From contig JAKELP010000035.1 of assembly GCA_029929735.1 (NCBI GenBank), positions 9,056,154 to 9,120,153 on the forward strand: a stretch of 64,000 nucleotides of DNA, written 5' to 3'. This DNA comes from Mimosa pudica. Lineage: Eukaryota > Streptophyta > Magnoliopsida > Fabales > Fabaceae. Each line of letters opens with the position of its first letter. Within the stretch, counting starts at the first letter, position 1. The notes under the pieces are model-generated. The model was given only the letters and a program-made list of their open reading frames with translations. It searched no databases and was not told the origin of the DNA. Position numbers and translations under genes: made by a program. Shown in pieces: positions 45,077 through 58,163 of this stretch.

Positions 45077-47393
45077 TATAAATTTTCTTTTCGATTCAAT
45101 GCTATTTGATGCGAAATTTATACGCTCCCCCACATAGATAATCCACTCAGTGAGTCACTCTGAATACCCAAATAAATCCAATAGAAGTCATAGAATCATC
45201 CCGCAGTTAAGGAGGGTTTTGAAAATAATTTACGGAATTACAAGTCCACACATGCAAACACTCTTGAGAGAAATAACCGAGACTGAAAAATAGGATATGT
45301 TTATGTTCGTGTGTGCATATATGTGTGTGTTTGTGTACAATGTGTGTGTGTATCTGTATACAAACACACACACATGAGCTTGAAATGATATCGTTTAGAG
45401 TTAAAATATTAAAGTTTAAAAACTGTGACGTTAAATTGTATGCAGTGTATGAATACAAATTTTATATACATATAGAAAAATACTATTTGAATATTATTTT
45501 AATTGTGGTCGGTTTGCAATGTGTTAAGGCTCTTAAATGCCCAAAATATTTTACCCAAGGAGCTACTAAAATAAAAAAACAAATTATTAACTTAAATGCC
45601 TTATAAGTATTATTTTTTAACTTTTTAATTAAATTTAACGGGTGGACAAAACAGATGTTTGTCACGTTAGATTGAATGTCAAATTAGACTAAATTCTTAT
45701 TGTTAAATGCCATAAAAGTTTTTAAAAGGAGTATCTAACACCTAAAAGTTTTGTTTTTGGATCTTTTCTTTGCCATAGTTTTTAGATATTAAATGCAGTA
45801 GAAGTATTATTTCAGAACTTTGTTGTCAATTAGATGTTATGTGTCCACTCGACCCTATTATTTTACCGTTACAAATTGATAGCAAAGTTACGAAATAATA
45901 CTTCAAGAGCATTTAAGATAAGAAAATTTATTGATGATGGGAAGCTCATCGGATAAAACTTCCTAGGTGTTTAACAAGTTGATCCATTTTTAACTTAGTC
46001 TTAAATCATTTTCGTAGTTAATCTACTAAACAGTCTGATTTTCACTACCTTAATTTTTAATTGGATTAGACATTCTATGCACAAAAACTTATGGTATGCA
46101 TTTAAAACTGAAAAGGAAGGCTGAGCATGAGCATGTGGGTTGTGTGCAGAAGTGAATAGAAGGGTCCAGAAGATGACAAATTGATGCGATGATCAGCAAC
46201 TGGTCAATGGTCATTCACAATGACAGCCACAAAACAGATTGCTTTCGAAGATCACATCCCCACAACCATTATTATCATATACATTTTCTATCACCCTAAA
46301 TATAAGTCACTTTGCAATAAAAAAGAATAATAGCATCACGTTTTTTACTATTATCAATTATGTTGTGGAGAGACTGTAGAAAACAGTAATTAAAATACAC
46401 TAATTTTAATTGGATGGTAGTTTTGAAGGTACTAATTTTTACCAGTGAAGTTATACAAACTACTTTTGACCACTTTTCTCAAAGTTGAAATCTTTTACAA
46501 TAAAAATGATACCCCGTTCATTTTTTACACTTAAAATCCAATTTAGATGATTTATTTTTTAAAAAAAAAAAATCCATTCAAGGCAGAACTTTTGTGTAAA
46601 AGTTTAAATTAATGTATCTTTGTAAAAGATATTACTATGAAATTAATATTTTACGAACATATTTTTAGTCACCATATTTCCTTTTGGCACCTGTAAATTG
46701 TCCTCGTCAAAGTAAACGAGGAATAATTGGACCTTACCTAAATAGAAAAGGACACAAGAAAACAATGAGAAAGTGGTATTTTTGGAGATAGGCACTGGTT
46801 CCTGGATTGACAAGTGTAGTTTTAATTATCCTCTATGAAGGACATTTTCATAATCATGTAATAATTTTTTCAAAGGAAAGTTCAAGAAGGGTCAAGAAGA
46901 AAACCTATTTATAAAATATGAGAACTGGAAGTGGTAGAGTCCAGAACATACTTTGGAAATTAGGTACACCACACTTTATAAAAGCATATCATTATTCACT
47001 GAACTAGCAGGTAACAAAGACTACTAACAATGGCAATAGTAAAAAAGTAATTATGGTCTAAGATGGAACAGAAACTTCCACCTAAAAATGTCACAACATC
47101 GATTAACCTCAATATTTAAGGTGCTTGAGGATTTCTAGTTTAAGCTTGAGTAGGAGTGACATGGACACATTTATATGCTAAAAGAATCTAAAAGATGTGG
47201 GTAGGTTAGAATTTGTCAATGGGTTCAATCCAATTGGTTGAATGTTTTTTGTAGATTTTGTAGCTTGGGCCCAGAGATATTGGTTTATTGATGTATCAGC
47301 CCAACTGGTTAATTAGCATCCAAATTTTAAGGATTGGGCTTGTGAAAAATTTGAGAAATAGGTTCAAGGAAATTGATTTCGTCTACTTATATA
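45077..47393. other. Intergenic, AT-rich, with GT/CA microsatellite
   Basis: At 45305-45375 a (GT)n stretch is followed by (CA)n, which can pair as a hairpin; the open frames over it are low-complexity. No gene is seen in the rest. Confidence 0.4.
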
Positions 47394-47636
47394 CTCCCTC
47401 CGTTCCTAAATATAAGACCTAGATAACTATTTTTTTTGGAAAGATTAAAGTTGCGAAATAGGTTATTAAATCATGATATATTTGATATCTTTTTAGATTA
47501 TCCATTAGCTTATAGGTAAAATAAACTAGTTTAAGAGAAAAAATTAGGTAAATCAATTTATAATTAACTTATTTTTTGCTTTTTTCAGGATTTTTCAAAA
47601 AAGTCATCTAGGTCCTATATTTAGGAACGGAAGGAG
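47394..47636. mobile_element. Stowaway-like MITE
   Basis: 243 bp with ends CTCCCTCCGTTCCTAAATAT and the complement of ATATTTAGGAACGGAAGGAG, with TA flanks. Well-preserved copy. Confidence 0.8.
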
Positions 47637-47778
47637 TATCATTTATTCTAAATTGTTAAATCAGATTATTATAAATTATGCAATTTTTTTTTAAAAAAGA
47701 ATCTAAATCATGAATCATATGCTAAGTATGAAATAAGGCAAACATTTTATTGATGACTTGTACACATCTACCAATATA

Positions 47779-48030
47779 CTCCCTCCAATCTTAAATATAT
47801 GACTTATTAATAAAATTTGATTAATTTAAATGTCAGTGAAGTTAATTAATAGAACTGATTTTTTTAAACACTTAATAATTTTCCTTGATTCACCTACTCC
47901 CCCCTTATCATTGTCGATGGAATATCAATAAAGATAATTTTAATAAGATTTAACAAAAATTAGAAGTAGACTTTTATTTAGAACTAAGATCAATTCATCA
48001 AATAAGATCTACACGAGGGACTGGAGAAAA
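47779..48030. mobile_element. Degraded Stowaway-like MITE
   Basis: A clear left end CTCCCTCCAATCTTAAATAT after TA; the right end is eroded (near 'acgagggactggagaaaat'). The right border is uncertain. Confidence 0.4.
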
Positions 48031-48458
48031 TATATTGTGGCACAATATGACGCCATGTTTTATATATGCGTTGGAAAAGGACAATTAGCATATTGTGAAT
48101 TGTTATACTTGTTGAGCATCACCATCGAACACCCTATAAACGCTAATGTCATTCTAAACAAAATTCCTTTTGCATGCGTAATTTATAGCACAATGGAAAA
48201 GCACTTAAAATAAGACAATTCAAAAGATCACATGTTTGATTGCAAAAGGCCATTAACTATGAAGTCCACATATAAGCATTTCCTATTCCTATCAGCTCAC
48301 AAGTGAAACCTCCAAAATAGTCACAGTTTTGGAATGGCAGTTTCACATATAGGCTTTAGTTTTCCATCAATGATAACTCCAATCCAAAATGCTACATACA
48401 AAGTCTATAACTAGCTTTCAGCACCAAAAATCATTCAGACAATATCTGGTCATGTTCC

Positions 48459-51400
48459 TTAGATATTGTTACTACCTACAGACCCGTGAGTCCAGGCGCT
48501 AACCTCTGGACTTCCAGAACATGGTATGGTCCCATGGTTCATTCGCTGCGAAGCTGGCAGCATGTTAACAGGACTAAGTCGCTGAGTGACCGATTGAGGC
48601 AAACTGTTAGGCAGTGAGGGGACAAGAGGTACAGATGAAAACACCTGATCAGCTACAATAGGCGCCCTAAGCATCGCCATTGACCTATTGATGTCCTGAT
48701 TTTGCACCGCATGCAATCGCTGGCTTGTCTCGGCCCAGGGCTCCCTGTGATTGTTGAATGTGTTTCTCATGTTAGTAGCATCTGCGTTGGCAATTGAGAG
48801 CATGCTTGCATTTGTTGGTGTTGGCAATCCACCAAAGAAACCTTGAACTTGACTAGCATTCAGATTTGGGAGAGCCGGAAATCTGCCGTCTGAAAGTGCA
48901 TAAAACAGCTGCTCATAATTCAAACCTGATATATGATTAAGATTATTCAGAAGATTGCTAGAGGTTCTCAAACTGTTCGGCAAGGGCATCAGTCCCTCTG
49001 AAAATATAGGTCCAGAACCATTTATTCCTGTGATATGATTGTCAGAGCTAGATTCCATGTTTCCGATAATCCTTTGGCCACTATTTAGTGGTAATGTATC
49101 ATGACCACTTGCAGCAGCAACCAAATGAAGGGTGGATTCTGTCCTTGGAATATGTTCCTGTTCTTGCCAATGCTTCAGCATCTGCATTTGATATTGCAAC
49201 CACAAAAACCTATTTGCACTATGTTGCCAATATTGCTGGATGGACCTCATTTGCTGTTGAAGATTGTTAATTTGAAGATCAAAACAGCTGGTACGGGTCT
49301 GCTGTGGTGATGGCAGACTATTATGGCCAACAGCGACATTAACTCCAGGAAGAATGTTGGGCTGCGGAAATTGCATGGCAATATCATGCTGCAATGGCAT
49401 CTTACCATTTGAATTTTGCAAGGGAGGAGAAGACGACTCAGCAGTGCAAATTGCAGGAGGTTTTACATTTCTATATGGCACAATGGAATTGCTTACAATT
49501 GGCTGTTTTTTTGTGCCTACTTCACCATTTTCATTACATGGAAAGTACCCAACTTGATCACTAGTTATGCGATACCCTTCACGAATCATCTGTATCTCCA
49601 AGAAAAGCATTATATCATTATATAAGAAAAAAGTGACTATGAAAAAAGATTTTGATAACAAATATCATAGGCAACTCACCAATGAAGTGAACTGAGAAGC
49701 AAACTGGTTCACAGAACGCAGCTGTACAAAGTGCAAAGATAATCAGATTAATAAAATTCATACAATATACTTTGATTTTGGGTTACAATAGTAATAGAAT
49801 CAATCTCATTAAGAAAATTTCATTAGACAGCCAAATCATGGAGCAGAAAAAATGTTGAAAATTATTTCAATGCACAACAGAAGAACTATAAAATGCTCAT
49901 AGTAACGGCTATAGGTCCAAGACCCCAAAACCCAGACACAGGTCATTCCACATCATTTAGAGGATTTGCAAAATACAAGTCAAAACTTGGTCTGTACATG
50001 TATGCAAAGTTACTTTTGCTAGATACAATTCTGAAATGGGAAAAGCAGGAAATATTGTGATAAATGAAGAAGCAAAATCAGAAGGAAAGCATATGACGAT
50101 TTGAAACATGAACAACTATCGAATCCATGACCGAAAGATTAATCGTATATATGGCATCTCATGATTGAATTCAAAAAGAAGACCACATTTATCAGAAGAA
50201 AATGAATTGTGCACAGTAGGGGGAAATCAAGTATACAATTATATATATAAAAGTTCAAGGGTTAAAAGGTGGTGAGGTCAATCAGTTGAAAGATGCCTTA
50301 TTTGTTAGTCAAACAGCATAACAAAGCACACCATAGGCTAACAAGTCATTATTTTATCAGCCCAGCTTCTCCAATTGACATAAAAAAATGATAACAATGT
50401 GACATATGTGCTTTGACTCACAGAACCAGAAAAAGTAGGCAAGAGAGATAAGGGAGCAGAATGATCTCCATCGTGTCCATAGCATAAGTGCACTTTAACT
50501 ATTTCCAGATCTAGGTTTTCCAACATGACCAGTTTAACCAGAACTGCATCATCACCAACTGGACAGTCATTTCCTGGGATAACGGAGAGAAAAAGCAATT
50601 CAGACTTAAGAGGCACTCAAAGAGTTGAGTTTTAAAACAAACCAATAAAATATGAATATCTTTATTTTGGATGATAGGATAGGATATTCACGGGAAAATT
50701 CCAATGTCCTAGTTTTCCAGGAACTGGGATGCTTGGATGAAGAAATTTCATTTTGCTTAGACTCTTCTGATGGCCCGCTGTCCTCAAAATTTGCAAGGTG
50801 AACACCGACCAGAGGACTCGGGCGGAAGGATGGCTTCTTTGGAACAATACGGTCCAGTTTGCACTTCTTGTCCATCAATTTATACCTGAATACAAATAAA
50901 ATACTATCATGCCACTAAAAACATTCCAGCATCAGTTGAACATTTCATATAAATAGATAGAAGATTTCACCTTTCACAAAGTTTCACAATTGTTACTAAT
51001 CTGTTGGAAATACTTCTAACTTCAACTGATTGCTGTGGTGCACAAAGGTTTCTCACAGTCAGACTATTTGCACTAGCCAGATTCCTAGTGCTCGTTCCGA
51101 TGACTGAATCAGCCATTTCCGCTCTCAAACCTCTAGAACGACAACTTTTATGTGATGCCGTCATAGAGACCTTCCTTTGCAAGGAATCACTATTTTGAGT
51201 AGTTGATAGGCTTCCATCTGCAGCTTTAGCCTGTGAATCCTGAGGTTCTTTTCTCTTCGGAGCAGCATTTCCATTTTTCAAATATTTGTCATAAGGCTGA
51301 TCCATGTGATTGGATGAATGGATGGAAGCACCATTAACTGCCAATGGCTTCGGTAAGAAGGATTGTTTCGTATTATACAATTTAGATTGACTCATGCCAC

Positions 51401-54400
51401 TGTCCATGCAAAAACCATCAGTATGGAGGTGACTTATATCAGCAGGCTCCTGTTTAACAAAGGGAACTCTGTTCTGATGGTTTCGAATTTCATTAGGCAT
51501 CACTTGGTCATCAAGTGCTGATTGAGGGGATTGAAATTTTCTCTTTTTGGTTTCACAGAGAATTTTGTTGGATTTAAATTGCTCTTGCAGTCCATTGTCC
51601 ACCCGCTGTAGTTCAGGACCTTGAGGTGCAATGTTGACTTGGCTTCCTACAAGCTGGAGATTGGGCAGGTCCACTGGCTCTAGTTTTAGCTTTTTATAGG
51701 GGATTCCTTTGGTGGATTGTTTTTTGTGAGCACTTTTCTCACAAGAAAATTTGGAACTTCCCTGAGCCAAACCATTATTAGCATTAGCAAGTGATTGATT
51801 GAGCACGCCAACAAAATTAGGTGTCTTTGAAACCATTAAGGCATTTGAGGGTGATGAGTAACCAAGAGCAGAATTTATATCCACTGGACTACAATAAGAG
51901 CTGGGGATATTTTCCTGCATACTAGAAGTGCATTTCTCTTTTTCCAGAGGACCACGTTGAATTTTGTAGTTTTGGGTGAGACTATCATGCCTAGCATGGG
52001 TGACAAGATTTGAGTCCTTGATTGGCAAAACTTGCACTGGTTCATCGCTTAGCTTTCTTTTCCTCCAACTCCATGCAATACCCAAATCAAGCTGCCATGC
52101 ATGTTAAGAATTAATCAATGGTAGTGAAAGATAAATCAAGCCTTGTAAATTTAGAGTTCAAATTAAGACTTAATATTTGTTAAGTGTTAGGAAAAAATAA
52201 ACTCAAATTTATATTCATTAACTTAATTGCAAGGAAAATTCAGACACTCCTTTCTTATATATAAAATTATTTTAACAACAACAGGAAGAGAAGATTTTCA
52301 AAAGTTACAAGAATAATATAGCTATTAATACCTTCTTTCTCGGAGGTTCACCAAAAAGTGTGCTCCCTAAAGGTTGTGGGTCCAAATGAAGATCTGGTTG
52401 CAAAGTCTTGATGATGCATGACTCAATTTCCTGATAATATAACATGAAACTAAAAAAATTAAATATATTCAATGCAAAAGATAAAATGTACACTAGCTTA
52501 AATTGATCAACTTATACTTACCAGAAGATTTTGGTATGTCCAAGAATTATTTGTGACAGACAATATGTCCCTGACAACAGTTTCCATGCACAACTGGAGG
52601 GCCAAATTATGCACAGTTGGAACACTAGCAGAAGATAAAGTGTGACCCTCCTTATATGGAAAAACATGACGATAATCTCGAATCTGCAAGGTATAAACTT
52701 ATTAACAGAAATAATTGGAGTAACCTCAATGTTTGAACTCTTTTTGATCCCTTGAGATGATATGAGATCACTCATTAGACGGTTGAACATTTATCAAAAG
52801 AAGAGTTAGTTGACATTACCCAAAGTGATAAGTAAATCATGTCCTCTTATGTATTTGTATGGAAATCAGAAATCAAAGTAAAGACCTGAAATTATTGTGA
52901 ATAGTGAAGTGCTGGTTTCTGCAAATACTCTTTGAAAATATACGGTGGTATGCAAGTACCCCACATATGCAAAATGATATCTATAATTTTGAATTTTGCC
53001 TCACCTCACACATAAGGACTCCATTGACATACTTGCAGGGAATATCATTAAGCATATCTCCAGGTAACCAACCATACTCAATTGCCTGATGCGCGAAAGA
53101 AACATGAAAAAATAAAAAAGGGGAACAAAAAGTAAACCATGGGATGAGCAAATCACATTCCAACACCAATAGGACGTTATAAATGAAGATCACTTTTAAA
53201 AAAAATATAAATTTCAATTTTTATTTATTTGTTATCCTTTCAAATATCAACTGTGGTGTGATTTAGCACTTCAAATGGATAAAGGTTATTTTTATTTTAG
53301 ATGATACAGTGTTGTAGAATTTTCCCTAGCTTATATTTCATGTAAAATGATGTTGCTTAGATAACTAAAGAGATGTAATGAATTATAAAAGAGCACAATA
53401 TATGCAATAGGGCCTCATAAATACGGATATCAATTTAAAGAAGCCCAAAAATGGGAACAAGTAAAGGGAGATGGGATTAGCTTATTATGAGTTACAAGGT
53501 AAATATGTGAAGTGTTTTATCTTGTAAAAATCAAAAGAACCTTTTCAATTGATTATCTTATTTGCCAAACAAGAGCTTAAGTTCATATGAAAAGATGGCC
53601 AGGGTTTTCATCGATGCCTGTGAAAAACAAGTTGAAGGGCACTGAGTGAGTAATTATTGTGGATTTATATTTCTATGTTAGTGAACATATTCATGATATG
53701 TAGTATGCATACTTGCAGATATCTCAAGTATTCATTAAGTTCATTTATATTAGTAGAATGTCTATAGCACAAATACATCCAACATTAAAAATTTAAAGAC
53801 ATTCAAAATAGAAACTACATCAAAATTACTAATTACAAGCTCATTAGAGCATTAGGAGGGGATATATTTCATTACTATGAACCATTAACAGTAATATGTC
53901 ATAGTGGGAAGCTCAATTACATAATTACCAAGTTGATGCATAATTTTAGCTCGGAAGTAAGCAGGGAAAAATATCATACTAGGATCAATTAAATATTTAC
54001 TCCATTATGGTAAATCAAGTTTGAGGTAAATATATCTTTTGATGCTTACAGAGAAAAGTGTTTCTGATGCCTTGTCATAGGGAAGCAAGTGTTTTGGCAC
54101 ATCAATGGGAAACTGCAGGGTCATAAATCAACAATTGAAAATATAAGGATTAAATTCCAGAAGTAGCAAGAATCAATATAAATGCCTAACACTAAAAACT
54201 CTTCAGTTTTAACTCTACTGATACTGACCTTGTTAGCTTTTCCAATAGAGAATCCATCTTTGAATAAATTGAGTGAAAAGGACACCTCAAGTTCTGCAAG
54301 ACAGCAAACCATGAAAACTAATGCTTGCATAATAGATTACTGTACAACATAAGTATGAACATTACCTTCTGAGGTTGAGTTCAATACATTCTTGTGCTTC

Positions 54401-55566
54401 TTATTTGAGTCATCAACAAATTCATCTCCTTTCTGAAACAAGTTACCCCATATCAAAAAGTGTGATTATGTATTCTCATATAAAGCAAGATTTATTCAAA
54501 ACCCATGAATTATTTTCATGAGTAATAAACTTTTCCCTTGTCTTTCAAATAAACCAACGTTGTAAAAGTCGGACCAGAAGGCAAGTCGGACAAGCCTTCA
54601 CGACAAGGTCCAACACGGTCGGATCTCTCAGACCAATGGTCAAACTAATAACCATTGATCCGAAATATGAATCAGTCGACGGATGGACCGGTCCGACCGT
54701 CCAGTTCTTACAAAAGGGCTCAGTAGAGCTTGTAATAAATATATTCCTTTTCACTTATATTAATATCCCCAGCCCTTTGACTTATTAACTTGCAACAACC
54801 ACTATATATTTAGATGGAAAAATATCATGTTAAAAAGGTGAATTTCATGTTGAATAAATGAAAGAGAAGGTTAAAAGGAATAAAAATTGTTGAAAAGGAC
54901 AGAAATAAAATAATAAAATCCATAAAGGTGGGGACAATAATTTGGTAAAGCGATTGTTGGGGGACCAAAATATTTTGTCACACAAAAAAAAAAACCAAAA
55001 AACTGCACAGTGAATCTCTATTCCTATTCTTCAGTTCAAAAAAAAATCTCTATTCCTATTGCTTGTGCCTTTTTTTTATTCCGAAAAGGTCGAATTTTTA
55101 AGAATATGTATGGCTCAGACAAATAGAATAATAGTACTCCCTCCAGTCCTAAATATAAGAACTAATTGACCTTTTCTAGAAAATCCTTAAAAAAAGCAAA
55201 ATAAGTTAATTATAAATTGATTTACCTAATTTTTCCCCCGTAAACTAGTTTATTTTACCTATAAATTAATGGATAATCTAAAAATATATCAAATATGTCC
55301 TCATTTAATAACCTATATCGCAACTTTAATCTCTCAAACAAAAAAGTCAATTAGGTCCTATATTTAGGACCGAAGGTAGTAGTATAATAGAGAAAGGAAA
55401 AGAATGAGCATGTGAATGTGATTGAGTGAAATTACAGAAATGCCACTGAAAGTTGAAGAAGAAGAAGAAGAAGACATGCCTTGAGGTTGAGGTCGTGGTT
55501 GTGAATGGGGAGAAGCTTGGGCCTGTACCTAGTGCCCACTCTCGCCACCTCGAAAGCCACGCCCAT
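48459..55566 (-). CDS. SPT20-domain protein resembling PHYTOCHROME-DEPENDENT LATE-FLOWERING, 12 exons
   Basis: Exons in transcript order: 55480-55566, 54366-54432, 54229-54293, 54050-54112, 53005-53085, 52522-52683, 52332-52430, 50971-52091, 50692-50885, 50422-50573, 49680-49721 and 48459-49589. The frame stays open for 1087 residues. The start MGVAFEVARVGTRYRPK matches the family (MGxSFKxSKxGxxFRPK). Residues ~52-215 are the SPT20 domain: LEVSFSLNLFKDGFSIGKAN, AIEYGWLPGDMLNDIPCKYV and SVTNNSWTYQNLL. Later come family motifs VKLCER-YKLMDKKCKLD and FASQFTSL-MIREGYRITSDQ. SPT20 is a subunit of the SAGA coactivator; Arabidopsis PHL acts in phytochrome-controlled flowering. This protein is ~240 residues shorter than Arabidopsis PHL, with a modest Gln-rich tail. 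Intron 1 appears to use a GC donor and holds two transposons. No break in the frame was seen. Confidence 0.88.
54555..54716. mobile_element. hAT-like MITE in intron 1 of the SPT20-like gene
   Basis: Left end CAACGTTGTAAAAGTCGGAC and a right part 'ggaccggtccgaccgtccag' ending near ttcttacaa. This is the same family as 9683-9884, with an eroded right tip. No clean 8-bp duplication was found. Confidence 0.5.
55137..55379. mobile_element. Stowaway-like MITE in intron 1 of the SPT20-like gene
   Basis: 243 bp with ends CTCCCTCCAGTCCTAAATAT and the complement of ATATTTAGGACCGAAGGTAG, with TA flanks. It lies about 100 bp downstream of the exon 1 donor. Confidence 0.8.
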
Positions 55567-55775
55567 GGCGAATAATGAAGAGAAGAGAAAGGATTGTAAT
55601 TGTTGCAGAGGAAATGCAAGTGTCTTTGTAATGTAGTGTGTGGAGTGAAGATTGAAGAAGGTGGTGCTCTTGTTTGTTCTTCTTTTATAGTGCCTGCTCT
55701 CCCATGGACCCCACAACACGTACTGCCATTGCAAACGCCTCTCTCTCTCTCTCTCCTCTCCCATGGCCCACACAC
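55567..55775 (-). promoter_or_regulatory. 5' leader and promoter-proximal region of the SPT20-like gene
   Basis: GA-rich on the minus strand, with a (CT)n tract (55741-55757 on the plus strand). An upstream ATG at 55773 is in frame with the chosen start and has no stop between. An N-terminal extension is formally possible, but the family match begins at MGVAFEV, so I treat it as leader. Confidence 0.45.
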
Positions 55776-55844
55776 ACTCTCTCTCTTACTTTTTAGGTTT
55801 CTTATTTTTTTCTCGATCTTTGTCTTTTTATGCTCTAGACCAAT

Positions 55845-55985
55845 GTTTGTTTGGTTGGTGAGATAAGGTATCTCTATGCCTTCAAGGTCTTGGGTTCAAT
55901 ACTTGGCGCGCCCTCCCTGAGTAAACTCCGGATTAGTCGTTACTTGAAGAGTGTCGGATATCGGAGGCTCTAAGCAAACAAAAAA
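55845..55985 (+). mobile_element. SINE-like sequence
   Basis: An A-box-like TGGTTGGTGAGATAAGG (about 55853) and a B-box GGGTTCAATAC (about 55891) in tRNA-like spacing, then a body ending in caaacaaaaaaaag. This fits a tRNA-derived SINE with an A-rich tail. Confidence 0.5.
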
Positions 55986-55989
55986 AAGA

Positions 55990-56132
55990 CGGACCGGAAG
56001 GTGAGCAGGAATACGTCGGATTGCTCAAATTGATGGTTAAAATGAGGGTGACAACGATCACTGTTGAGTTGACATGTGTAGTTGTCGACTGTTGAATCGG
56101 TTTCGACTGTTCGGCCTGATTGTTATAAAACA
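55990..56132. mobile_element. hAT-like MITE fragment
   Basis: It starts abruptly at 'gacggaccggaaggtgagc' next to the SINE tail. It ends with 'gattgttataaaacacttg', a diverged hAT-type terminus. The left end is missing, perhaps through the neighbouring insertion. Confidence 0.4.
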
Positions 56133-56300
56133 CTTGCTTACACATAAAAAATGAAAAGTACAGGAAATTAGTTTATGTATTTCAAGTATGAGCAAAGTTG
56201 GAAGTTGACGAATTTCAAGGCATGGTTAATGAGGTTAAAAATCTTCATTCATGTATGTGAATTATGTCAGAAATGCCTAATATATAAGATGAAAGAAGTA

Positions 56301-56588
56301 TTCCCTTTAGTTCCTAATATATAAGTTTAACCGCTAAAACATGTTTCTTACAAAAACATGTAAATGTTAGTTGGATGTGTGAAGTTAGTTATATTTTTCC
56401 AATTTTTCCTTATTTATTATACTACTATTAGTTGAGAGAAAATATGTAATCATTAATAAATATGGATAAGAGAGAAGGGAAAAGTTGGAAAAAAGATGTT
56501 AAATGATAAGATAATGTAAGGTTGAACTCTTATATTTTGAACTAAAACCATTCAAGAATTGGGCTTATATACTATGGATAAGAAAAAG
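56301..56588. mobile_element. Diverged Stowaway-like MITE, second family
   Basis: Left end TTCCCTTTAGTTCCTAATAT and right part 'aaaaccattcaagaattggg' then 'cttatatactatggataag'. It is collinear with 40803-41093 (gttagttgg...gtg, 'aaccattcaa'). The right tip is eroded. Confidence 0.5.
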
Positions 56589-57632
56589 TATTTAAGTGTA
56601 GAACTATGTCAATCCTTACTAAGACCACCTTTAGGACCAAATCCACCTTCATTATCTTATTAGAAAAAGACTAAAAAGATTTATTTTTAAAAGATATGGA
56701 CTAAAATGAAGTCTTAAGTGAAATTACAAACAAATTACAGATGTGATTACTAGAAATTTGCCTGTTGCACAAGAAAAAGGCGGTCATAAAAAGGTCTTAC
56801 ATGGTAACTGGTAAGAAAAGACAAAAATGAGGAATAAATCTCGGAACCGCGCGTAATCCTGGAAGCGAAACTCAGCCCATTTTGAATATTATCCATCCAT
56901 CCAAATACATCTGAAAGATGACGTTGCACCACATCAAGGCTCAAATTTTTTTACAATGTTCGAGAATAGAGAAAAAACATTTGTCTCATAAGTATAAAAA
57001 TTGTAAAGAAACCGTTCCCCAATGGCCCAATCCAAGTCTTCCTGTTTCAGTTACAAACAAAATTCAAGTCTTTTTTATGAGCATTGCATGAATTTATGGC
57101 TTGGCCCAAAAAATGGATCTAGGCCGTTTGGGATTGTGGCCCATTGACACCTGATAGTTTTCATATTTTTCCTAATAATTATATTTATGGATGTGATATT
57201 GTTTTTATTTTAGAAATTTATGGCCAGTAACCACAATATGTTTCTTAATACGGAAATTTCGGCCCGTTATAGTTATTATTAGTGTGAGTGTCAGAGTGTG
57301 TGTGTGTGTGTGTTGATAAAAGCAATATTGAGATCTTATCCTATTTGTCAAAAGAAGATTGGGAATGGTTGAAACAAAAGAAGGGAAAATTTGGAATAAT
57401 GATCATGAAATTTCAATTTATCTCTAATCCTAAAATTTTAAGTACAAAACATTAATTTTGAAAAAAAAATCATGGGTCCAATCAAACTTATTCATCCTAC
57501 ATTTTTTGAGATTTGCAATTTAATGTGGTTTATAGAAAAACATTTTATATTGAAAAAATAGTAAAACGATTACTCATTTAATATAAATAAAAATATAAAA
57601 ATTACTAAGTGAAATGAATAATTTGATATTGC
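56589..57632. other. Intergenic, no gene seen
   Basis: A (GT)n microsatellite lies at about 57297-57313. No supported coding sequence. Confidence 0.4.
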
Positions 57633-57649
57633 TAAGTTATTATAATATT

Positions 57650-58146
57650 CATCATCATCATCAACGTAAACCTTATCCCATTCAAATGGGGTTGGCTACA
57701 TGGATCACACGACGCCATTTAGCTCTGTCCCTAGTCATTCCTACAGATAAATTTTTCACAACCATATCTCTTTGAATAACTTCATCAAGAGTTCTTTTTG
57801 GTCTTCCTCTATTTCTTATATACGGCTCCCTTTCCATCTGTTCCACTATTCTCACAGGCTCATCCAATTCTCTTCTTTGAACATGCTCATACCACCTTAA
57901 GCGATATTCTCTCATTTTCTCTGAAATTGGTGCCACCCCAACTCTTTCACGAATGTGATCATTACGAATCCTATCTTTTAGTGTATACCCACTAGACCAT
58001 CTCAACATTTTCATCTCTGACACATCCATCTTATGTTCTTGCTGTTTTTTAATTGCCCAACATTCACTACCATATGACAATACTGGTCTAATAGCTGTTC
58101 GATATAATTCTCCTTTTACTTTAGTTTGAACCCTTTCGATCACAAA
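57650..58146 (-). mobile_element. 5'-truncated LINE copy (reverse transcriptase C-terminal end)
   Basis: The minus frame carries the C-terminal ~150 residues of a plant L1-type reverse transcriptase without a break: RVQTKVKGELYRTAIRPVLS, then YGSECWAIKK, RLRWYEHVQRR, RGRPKRTL and WRRVIHVANP. The tail is a (GAT)n repeat (cat repeat at 57650-57663). A perfect 17-bp target duplication TAAGTTATTATAATATT is at 57633-57649 and 58147-58163. The uninterrupted frame and perfect duplication point to a recent insertion. Confidence 0.88.
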
Positions 58147-58163
58147 TAAGTTATTATAATATT

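Noticed and set aside
45207..45606. Open frames over the GT/CA microsatellite
   Set aside because: Cys/Val/His repeats are simple translation of the dinucleotide tracts.
55600..55866. Plus-strand open frame of 88 residues opposite the SPT20-like leader
   Set aside because: It arises from the CT-rich leader on the opposite strand and has only low-complexity Leu/Ser sequence.
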